Below, piece after piece: positions 42,556-48,448 of a stretch of 48,448 bases of DNA. The stretch covers positions 1 through 48,448 of the forward strand of contig JAPOWV010000025.1 of NCBI GenBank assembly GCA_026707445.1. The letters run 5' to 3'. The number at the start of each line of letters is the position of its first letter. Position 1 is the stretch's first letter. A program made the position numbers and the translations under genes. The DNA is from Gammaproteobacteria bacterium. GTDB lineage: Bacteria > Pseudomonadota > Gammaproteobacteria > Steroidobacterales > Foliamicaceae. Below the pieces are notes generated by a model that worked only from the letters and a program-made list of their open reading frames with translations, made no database searches and was not told the origin of the DNA.

Positions 42556-44680
42556 TGTCGCCATCGGCCGCCCCAGGCGGCTGCGGCACATTCCCCAACA
42601 CCAGCAGTCCGAGTGCGGGCTGGCCTGTCTGGCGATGATCGCCGATTTTCATGGACTGCGTCTGGACCTGGCCGCGGCTCGTGCCCGAACCGGAAGCGCG
42701 GGACGCGGGCACACGCTGCAGACGCTGATGGATGCGGCCGAGAAGCTCGGCTTGAACGGACGCCCTCTCAGATTGGAAATGGATGAGCTTCCGCAGCTCA
42801 AGGTTCCCTGCGTCCTGCACTGGGACCTGGATCACTACGTTGTGCTGGAGAAAATTCGCAAGCAACGGGCGCTGATCCTGGATCCGGCGGGTGAACGCCG
42901 CTGGTGGCGCCTTGCGCAACTCGACGCGCACTTCACGGGCGTAGCGCTGGAATTGACCCCGCACGCAGATTTCAAGTCCGCGGACCTGCGGGGCGTGCTC
43001 CCGCTCAGGTCCATTGCCCGGTCGTTCGACCGTCTCGCGCGCACGTTGGCGGGCCTGACGATGATCGCGCTGGCAATGCAGATACTCAGTCTGGCGCCTC
43101 CCATACTTTCGCAGATCCTGATCGACGAGGTAACCACGTCCCAGGATTCCGAGTTGCTGCGCTCCATGCTGATTGCCATGGCCCTGCTGGCGGCAATCGG
43201 AATTCCGCTGCAGCTGCTTCAGGGCTGGATCGGAATATGGCTGTCCACGTCGATCTCCCTGCAGACCTCGCGCAATCTCACGCGCCGTCTGTTCAGCCTG
43301 CCGGTGCGCTTCTTCCGGGAACGGCATGTCGGCGACGTGGTTTCACGCATGCAATCGCTGTCGCCGATTATTCAGTTCGCGACGGGCTCCGTAGTCACGG
43401 GCACTATCAATCTAATCAAGGTCAGTCTTACCGGCGTGGTGATGCTGATCTACAGCCCCGTCCTGATGATGATCAGTCTGATCGGGCTGGCGCTTCGCAC
43501 CGGTCTGGTGTGGAGCGTGCTTCCCACGCAGAGGCGTCTGGCACGGGACGGGCTGGTGGCGGGGGCCAAACAGAGCTCGGCGATGCTGGAATCGCTTCGC
43601 GGAAGCGAAACGGTAAAGGCGCTGGCCGGCGAGAGCGCACGCCTCACCGTCTGGCAAACGCACCTGGTGGACAAGCTGAACCTGGATGTGCGCAGCGCAC
43701 GCATAGGCATGTACTCCGGAGCCGGGCTGAGCGCGCTCAGCGAAGCCGAACAGATCGCGTTTCTGGGCATAGGCGTGCTGGCGCTGTTCAACGGTCAGAT
43801 CACGCTTGGCGCGCTGTTTGCCTTCATGACCTTGCGGGGCCGGTTCAGCGGAGCGCTCGGCTCGCTCATCTCACTGTTCCAGCAGGCTTACATGCTTCGA
43901 CTGCACGCCGAGCGGCTGGGAGACATCGTGGAGCACGAGGCCGAATCGGAGGATGGGCTGCCGGTTCGCCGGCTTGGCGGCGCGTTCGAAGCGCGGGGCC
44001 TGGGATTCGCGTACAGCAGCACCGAGCAATTCGTCCTGCGGGGATTTTCCTGCCGTATTGAGCCGGGGCAATTGGTGGTGCTGACGGGACCATCCGGCAG
44101 CGGCAAGAGTACGTTTCTCAAGCTTCTGGCGGGGCTCGAAACACCGACGGAAGGAAGGCTTCTGGCGGACGGAACGAAGGTGGAAAGACTGCAACGACGC
44201 GACTATCGCCGGCAACTGGGCCTGGTTCTGCAGGGCGACGTTCTGTTTCGCGGCAGCATCGCCGAGAACATCAGTTTCTTCGATCCGACGCCGAACACGG
44301 AACTGATCGACGAAGTGGCCCGTCTGGCGGCCGTGGACGCGGAAATTCGACAGTTCCCGATGGGCATGGCAAGCCAGATCGGCGACATGGGCTCTAACCT
44401 GTCCGGGGGTCAGGTACAGAGGATCCTGCTGGCCCGGGCCCTTTACCGGCGTCCGCGCGCGATGATCCTGGATGAAGCGACCAGCCATCTCGATCCTGCA
44501 ACCGAGGAGCGGGTCGTACGTACGCTTCGGGATCTCGGAATCACGGTGGTATGCGCCGCGCACCGCCCGGCCATACTGCGATACGCCGACCAGGTTATAA
44601 ACCTGTCCGCAACCTCCCCCGGGGACCGGCCCTACAATGCCGCGGATGATCGCGCCGCAACTGCTCGCATGGTGGGATAA
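42512..44680 (+). CDS. Peptidase-containing ABC transporter (C39 peptidase, microcin exporter)
   Basis: This 722-residue exporter cuts double-glycine leaders and pumps the core peptide across the inner membrane. N-terminal C39 peptidase (about 25-140): Q29, C35 in SECGLAC, H108 in DHYVVLE, D124 in ILDPAG, the full catalytic set. Membrane domain about 165-460 with six helices. ATPase: Walker A GPSGSGKST at 526-534, signature LSGGQ at 630-634, Walker B MILDE at 651-655. It is the CvaB/LcnC type, which matches the two leader peptides upstream. The start at 42512 overlaps the fusion protein gene by 44 bases and its end overlaps mutY by 44 bases. Confidence 0.9.
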   Translation: MSRSPRLRTFKQAFDVAIGRPRRLRHIPQHQQSECGLACLAMIADFHGLRLDLAAARARTGSAGRGHTLQTLMDAAEKLGLNGRPLRLEMDELPQLKVPCVLHWDLDHYVVLEKIRKQRALILDPAGERRWWRLAQLDAHFTGVALELTPHADFKSADLRGVLPLRSIARSFDRLARTLAGLTMIALAMQILSLAPPILSQILIDEVTTSQDSELLRSMLIAMALLAAIGIPLQLLQGWIGIWLSTSISLQTSRNLTRRLFSLPVRFFRERHVGDVVSRMQSLSPIIQFATGSVVTGTINLIKVSLTGVVMLIYSPVLMMISLIGLALRTGLVWSVLPTQRRLARDGLVAGAKQSSAMLESLRGSETVKALAGESARLTVWQTHLVDKLNLDVRSARIGMYSGAGLSALSEAEQIAFLGIGVLALFNGQITLGALFAFMTLRGRFSGALGSLISLFQQAYMLRLHAERLGDIVEHEAESEDGLPVRRLGGAFEARGLGFAYSSTEQFVLRGFSCRIEPGQLVVLTGPSGSGKSTFLKLLAGLETPTEGRLLADGTKVERLQRRDYRRQLGLVLQGDVLFRGSIAENISFFDPTPNTELIDEVARLAAVDAEIRQFPMGMASQIGDMGSNLSGGQVQRILLARALYRRPRAMILDEATSHLDPATEERVVRTLRDLGITVVCAAHRPAILRYADQVINLSATSPGDRPYNAADDRAATARMVG

Positions 44681-45695
44681 GCACGGGAGAAAGCACCTTC
44701 CCTGGCAGAAGGACCGCACCCCGTACCGCATCTGGGTGTCGGAAATCATGCTTCAGCAGACCCGCGTGGAAACGGTGATGCCGTACTTCGAGCGCTTCAT
44801 GGAGTCCTTCCCGGACGTGCAAGCACTGGCCGCGGCGCACGATGACGATGTACTGGCGATCTGGGCGGGACTGGGCTACTACACGCGCGCGCACAACATG
44901 CTGAAGGCAGCCAGGATCGTGGTTGCTCAACACGGGGGCGAACTGCCCCGCGATTTCGACTCGCTGGTGGCGCTGCCCGGCATAGGCCGCTCCACGGCCG
45001 GCGCCATACTTGCGCTGGCTCACGGACAGCGCAGGGCCATCCTGGACGGCAACGCGCGGCGCGTTCTGGCGCGTGTGCACGCCGTCGAGGGCTGGCCCGG
45101 CAAGATCGCCGTCAGCAGGACGTTATGGAGCCTGGCCGAGTCCAATACCCCATCGGAAAGGGTGCGCGACTACACGCAGGCGATCATGGACCTGGGCGCC
45201 ACCGTATGCCTCAGGCGCAGCCCCCGCTGCGACGCGTGTCCGCTTGCCGACCGCTGTCGCGCAAAGAAGTACGACCTGACTGCCGGAATCCCCGCCTCGA
45301 AACCCAAGGCGAACCGTCCGCTCAAACGCAGGTCCATGCTCGTGGTGCAGCGACCTGACGGAGCCATACTGCTATACCGGCGTCCCCCGACCGGCATCTG
45401 GGCGGGGTTGTGGAGCCTGCCCACTCTTGACGACACCGAAAGCGCCGGGGACTGGTGCGGCAGAGTTCTCGGCTGTTCCCCGCAAAGCCATGCCGAACTT
45501 GAGCCGGTCCGGCACGGCTTCAGCCACTTCGAACTGGAGATTCGGCCGATACATCTTCCGGTAAGCACCCCGTCCGGCGAAATTCAGGAAGGCGATCAAT
45601 GGCGCTGGCATGACGGCGCGCAGGACCTCGGCATGCCGGCGCCCATTCGCCGCCTGGTGGAGTCGCTGGAAGTCGTCGCGGCCGGTTCGCGTTGA
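44637..45695 (+). CDS. mutY: A/G-specific adenine DNA glycosylase
   Basis: MutY removes adenine mispaired with 8-oxoguanine or guanine. The 352-residue protein has VSEIMLQQTRVETVMPYFE (catalytic Glu), the helix-hairpin-helix LPGIGRSTAGAI, catalytic Asp in AILDGNARRVL, an iron-sulfur cluster CLRRSPRCDACPLADRC (Cys spacing 6-2-5), and a C-terminal NUDIX-like domain. The start ATG at 44637 lies inside the ABC gene, overlapping it by 44 bases; a second in-frame ATG at 44646 is also possible. It is followed by yggX after 33 bases, the usual gammaproteobacterial order. Confidence 0.92.
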   Translation: MPRMIAPQLLAWWDKHGRKHLPWQKDRTPYRIWVSEIMLQQTRVETVMPYFERFMESFPDVQALAAAHDDDVLAIWAGLGYYTRAHNMLKAARIVVAQHGGELPRDFDSLVALPGIGRSTAGAILALAHGQRRAILDGNARRVLARVHAVEGWPGKIAVSRTLWSLAESNTPSERVRDYTQAIMDLGATVCLRRSPRCDACPLADRCRAKKYDLTAGIPASKPKANRPLKRRSMLVVQRPDGAILLYRRPPTGIWAGLWSLPTLDDTESAGDWCGRVLGCSPQSHAELEPVRHGFSHFELEIRPIHLPVSTPSGEIQEGDQWRWHDGAQDLGMPAPIRRLVESLEVVAAGSR

Positions 45696-45728
45696 CGCGC
45701 CACCGCGCGTTTTGCACAATCCCGGGTG

Positions 45729-46001
45729 ATGACCCGAACCGTACAGTGCGTGCTCCTGGGCACGGAAGCCGAAGGATTGCCGCGCCCCCCCTACCCGGGA
45801 GAGCTGGGCCAGCGCATCTTCGAGAACGTCTCGCAACAGGCCTGGCGGCAGTGGTTGTCTCACCAGACCATGCTCATCAACGAGTACCGCCTCACGCCGA
45901 TCGAGCCCGCCGCACGCAAGTTCCTGGAGGAGCAAATGGAAGCCTTCTTCTTCGGCGGAGGATCCAGCAAACCGGAAGGGTACCGGCCGCCCTCGGACTA
46001 A
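45729..46001 (+). CDS. yggX: Fe(2+)-trafficking protein YggX family
   Basis: YggX is a small protein that protects iron-sulfur enzymes from oxidative damage. The 90-residue sequence has conserved RTVQCVLLG at its start and [14 protein letters not shown] at its end; homologs are normally about 90 residues. A GTG at 45726 precedes ATG 45729 in frame; the ATG is chosen. Position behind mutY is conserved in gammaproteobacteria and supports a role in oxidative-damage defence. Confidence 0.9.
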   Translation: MTRTVQCVLLGTEAEGLPRPPYPGELGQRIFENVSQQAWRQWLSHQTMLINEYRLTPIEPAARKFLEEQMEAFFFGGGSSKPEGYRPPSD

Positions 46002-46025
46002 CGCCGCAGCGCCCCGCGCGGGACA

Positions 46026-46053
46026 TTCGCAAACGCCGGCGCGACGCTATAAT
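46026..46053 (+). promoter_or_regulatory. Promoter of tRNA-Phe
   Basis: A perfect TATAAT (46048-46053) lies 17 bases before the tRNA start at 46071. A partial -35 TTCGCA (46026-46031) is 16 bases upstream of it. Only the -10 box is convincing. Confidence 0.5.
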
Positions 46054-46070
46054 CCGCGCACTTTCCCCAA

Positions 46071-46146
<76 letters not shown>

Positions 46147-46159
46147 GAGGTCTGCTTCC

Positions 46160-46678
46160 CTAGCGGAACCAGCGGCTGCCGGGAAACCCTTTCGCAAGCG
46201 ATCGGTCGATACCAAGCCACAAACCAGACGGCCACCAGAGGAAGGTGGCGACCAGAATGAAGAACGGAATCAGCGACGCGTCATAATATCCGCCCACCGC
46301 AAAGCCGCAAAGGATGAAGAGGCTTACGCCCGCGGAGATGCGCGTAGTCACTCCCAGCAGCAGCCCGACGGCCGAATAGAGCTCGCCGAGCGTGATCACC
46401 CACGCCACCAGCACATACATCGGGATGGCGAAATTCTGCAGGAAAAGGGACGCGAAGGCATCGGGCGGCATCTCCGTCAGACGCTCCAGAAAGACCTCCC
46501 TCAGGTAATCGCTGGTCATCCAGTCGTTCTCGACCTTGTTGATGCCCGCAAACAGCCAGAAGAGGGCAAACAGGGTTCGAAACAGCAGATGGACCAGGAT
46601 GCCGCCGAACCGCACCGGGTGGGTCTTTATCCACGTCCACTTCCAGACCCGCCGGAATTCGCGGACGGCCAGTTTCAC
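46160..46678 (-). CDS. DoxX-family integral membrane protein
   Basis: The 172-residue product has four hydrophobic segments (near 25-45 LLFRTLFALFWLFAGINKVE, 75-98, 100-120, and 125-150) with the DoxX pattern of an initial FAGxxK loop and GELxxAVGLLLG. DoxX proteins are small quinone-related or stress-related membrane proteins whose reactions vary. The GTG at 46678 overlaps the stop of the preceding gene (GTGA), which is on the same strand, so the two are translated together. Typical size for the family. Confidence 0.75.
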   Translation of the reverse strand: MKLAVREFRRVWKWTWIKTHPVRFGGILVHLLFRTLFALFWLFAGINKVENDWMTSDYLREVFLERLTEMPPDAFASLFLQNFAIPMYVLVAWVITLGELYSAVGLLLGVTTRISAGVSLFILCGFAVGGYYDASLIPFFILVATFLWWPSGLWLGIDRSLAKGFPGSRWFR

Positions 46679-47247
46679 CGCTCGGCCTCCGGTGCGTTGG
46701 CCTCGATGCTCTCCAGCGCATCCCACAGGGGTAGGCGCGAACAAAAGCCGACTCCGGCATCCGTATCCGCGCCGATCCAGGCGCGGGTAACGCGGTCGAT
46801 GTTGCGATCGCCGAACTCAAGCACGCCGGGATCGAGTACCAGCCGGGCCTCGACAATCTCCCGCGGGGACCACGATCCTCCCGTGACGCGATACACATGC
46901 ACCGGCCGGGCATGCCCGCGGGCCGCGAGCGCATCCTGCGAGACATTGGAAACAAACCACTCCCAGATGGTTGACATCTGCGACCAGAAAGTGCGCTTCT
47001 GCAGGTGATACAGCGTGAAGTCTCCCTCGGGCGGCACGAGGTCTTCCGGCGGCGGACTCTCGCCCGCCTGACACAGTACGACGACTTCGCACATCGTGCA
47101 GACTTCGCCGAACCGGCCGTAGAGGAAATAGTCGCGGTATGCGTCCACCGTGACCTGGGCCCGCGCGGGAACGACCAGGATCAGGCTTGCGAGCAGCGCC
47201 GGCGCGGCGCAGGCTCGCCATGTGTGTCCAGCGCTATTTCCAATCAC
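46675..47247 (-). CDS. Secreted hypothetical protein coupled to DoxX
   Basis: This 190-residue protein has a signal peptide (residues 9-31, ACAAPALLASLILVVPARAQ) and no membrane anchor afterwards. C50-x2-C53 (CTMC) followed by C59 suggests metal or disulfide use. The GTG at 47247 is the start of the open frame; the stop overlaps the DoxX-family start in GTGA. No named domain is recognised. Its role is probably linked to the DoxX membrane protein, such as a periplasmic partner. Confidence 0.6.
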   Translation of the reverse strand: MIGNSAGHTWRACAAPALLASLILVVPARAQVTVDAYRDYFLYGRFGEVCTMCEVVVLCQAGESPPPEDLVPPEGDFTLYHLQKRTFWSQMSTIWEWFVSNVSQDALAARGHARPVHVYRVTGGSWSPREIVEARLVLDPGVLEFGDRNIDRVTRAWIGADTDAGVGFCSRLPLWDALESIEANAPEAER

Positions 47248-47326
47248 CAGGCTGCCGACCTCCCGCGCGCCGTGAATTTATCACAGGCGCGCGCAGTCAG
47301 TCGACGCGTGCAGTCAATGCATGTCA

Positions 47327-47356
47327 TTGACAGGCGCGGGTGGGCGGCAAGACAAT
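47327..47356 (+). promoter_or_regulatory. Promoter of tRNA-Gln and possibly prs
   Basis: A consensus TTGACA (47327-47332) is followed 18 bases later by GACAAT (47351-47356), which matches four of six -10 positions, and the tRNA starts 16 bases further on. Since prs begins 29 bases after the tRNA, the same transcript may carry both. Confidence 0.55.
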
Positions 47357-47372
47357 AAATGTCTTGGCGCAT

Positions 47373-47447
47373 TGGGGCGTAGCCAAGTGGTAAGGCAACG
47401 GGTTTTGATCCCGTGATTCGCAGGTTCGAATCCTGCCGCCCCAGCCA
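47373..47447 (+). tRNA. tRNA-Gln (anticodon TTG)
   Basis: Acceptor TGGGGCG pairs with CGCCCCA. The anticodon stem ACGGG/CCCGT closes around TTTTGAT with TTG in the middle, and the T arm is GCAGGTTCGAATCCTGC. CCA is encoded at 47445-47447. Location directly before prs is conserved in many gammaproteobacteria. Confidence 0.96.
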
Positions 47448-47476
47448 ACCCGGGTACAGTCACCGCGAGCTTCTTC

Positions 47477-48448
47477 ATGGCGGAACAACGTAGCGTCGAA
47501 CTTCCGAAGATCGAGATTCTGGCGGGCAACGCCACCCCCGCGCTTGCCGAAGCGATAGCGAAGGCGCTGGGCGTGCGCATGGGCAGGGCGCAGGTGCAGC
47601 GCTTCAGCGACGGCGAGATCAGCGTCGAGGTGCTGGACAACATACGCGGACGGGACGTGTTCATCGTCCAGTCCACCTGCCCCCCGGTCAACGACAACCT
47701 GATGGAACTGATCCTGCTCGCGGACGCCTGCAAGCGCGCGTCCGCGCAGCGCATCACGGCGGTAATCCCGTATTTCGGCTACTCCAGGCAGGACCGCCGC
47801 TCCAGGGCCACGCGGGCGCCGATCTCGGCGAAGGCGGTTGCCGAAATGGTCTGCGCATCCGGCATCGACCACGTGGTGACGGTGGACCTGCACGCGGACC
47901 AGATCCAGGGCTTCTTTTCCATCGCGGTGGACAACGTCTATGCCTCCCCGGTATTGCTGGCCGATGCCTGGAAGCGGCTGGAGGAGGACGTGGTCGTGGT
48001 GTCCCCGGACGTGGGAGGCGTCGTGCGTGCGCGGGCACTGGCGCGCCGGCTGGACAACACCGACCTGGCCATCATCGACAAGCGCAGGCCCAAGCCCAAC
48101 GTGGCCGAAGCCATGAACATCATCGGCGAGGTGCGGGGCAAGGTGTGCGTGCTGATCGACGACATGATCGATACGGCCGGCACCCTCTGTCAGGCGGCCG
48201 GCAGCCTGCTGGATGAAGGGGCGAAGGAAGTGGTCGCCTACATCACCCACCCGGTCCTCAGCGGAAAGGCGCTGGAGCGGATCACCGGGTCGGACCTGAC
48301 CGAACTGGTGGTCACCGACACCATCCCGCTTTCCGAAGAAGCCGCCACCTGCGGCAAGATACGCCAGCTCAGCGTCGCGGAACTACTGGCCGAAACCATG
48401 CGCAGAATCAGCCTGGATGAATCGGTCAGTTCCCTGTACCTGGACTAG
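47477..48448 (+). CDS. prs: Ribose-phosphate pyrophosphokinase
   Basis: Prs makes 5-phosphoribosyl-1-pyrophosphate from ribose-5-phosphate and ATP, the precursor for purines, pyrimidines, NAD, His and Trp. The 323-residue protein has [30 protein letters not shown] (ATP flexible loop), [11 protein letters not shown] (metal site), [16 protein letters not shown] and the PRPP-binding loop [13 protein letters not shown]. It is complete: the TAG stop is the last codon of the window. Length is normal. Confidence 0.96.
   Translation: MAEQRSVELPKIEILAGNATPALAEAIAKALGVRMGRAQVQRFSDGEISVEVLDNIRGRDVFIVQSTCPPVNDNLMELILLADACKRASAQRITAVIPYFGYSRQDRRSRATRAPISAKAVAEMVCASGIDHVVTVDLHADQIQGFFSIAVDNVYASPVLLADAWKRLEEDVVVVSPDVGGVVRARALARRLDNTDLAIIDKRRPKPNVAEAMNIIGEVRGKVCVLIDDMIDTAGTLCQAAGSLLDEGAKEVVAYITHPVLSGKALERITGSDLTELVVTDTIPLSEEAATCGKIRQLSVAELLAETMRRISLDESVSSLYLD

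Overview
The window looks like a piece of chromosome from a GC-rich gammaproteobacterium. The evidence is the mutY-yggX pair with trmB close by, tRNA-Gln directly ahead of prs, SulP and TonB-dependent receptor genes, and GC-rich codon use over most of the window. I cannot name genus or species from the sequence. No complete rRNA operon, prophage or CRISPR array is visible.

Region 1 (about 1-18,600) is an accessory defence island with visibly lower GC than the rest. It holds an HNH nuclease gene that may be a remnant, a hicB antitoxin with a frameshifted hicA toxin, a scrap of an IS5-type transposase, a trypsin-like protease, and a compact minus-strand operon hsdR-hsdM-hsdS followed 5 bases later by a 1,659-codon STAND-type NTPase with an N-terminal PD-(D/E)XK-like nuclease domain. 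An orphan ribbon-helix-helix antitoxin gene lies just upstream of hsdR. On the plus strand follows a second restriction-modification-like cassette: an S24 (LexA/CI-type) repressor with a palindromic operator and promoter in front of it, a small unknown protein, a 1,041-codon adenine methyltransferase, a PD-(D/E)XK nuclease candidate and a gamma-glutamylcyclotransferase-like protein. The middle three genes overlap at GTGA and TGATG junctions.

Region 2 (about 18,650-38,010) is metabolic. An overlapping trio encodes a nitrilase-fold protein with altered catalytic residues, a class I dihydroorotase-like amidohydrolase and a VOC protein. A minus-strand run follows: small protein, cupin with a His-rich tail, secreted lipase-like hydrolase, TonB-dependent receptor and SulP transporter. 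Then come a second TonB receptor, a CaiB-type CoA-transferase, two SAM methyltransferases, a GST, an enoyl-CoA hydratase, a FabG-like reductase and exonuclease III.

Region 3 (about 38,010-48,448) is housekeeping with an inserted cassette. An AmpG-like permease and trmB converge on a shared CTAG. After tRNA-Gly(CCC), at 40,475-44,680, comes a putative class II microcin locus: two precursor peptides with 15-residue double-glycine leaders, a HlyD-type membrane fusion protein and a C39-peptidase ABC exporter. It separates trmB from mutY-yggX, which are neighbours in E. coli. tRNA-Phe, a DoxX-type gene pair, tRNA-Gln and a complete prs close the window.

The strongest candidates for new biology are the STAND nuclease built into a type I restriction operon, the S24-controlled methyltransferase-nuclease-GGCT operon, and the two-peptide microcin locus whose second precursor has a Trp/Pro-rich rather than Gly-rich core.
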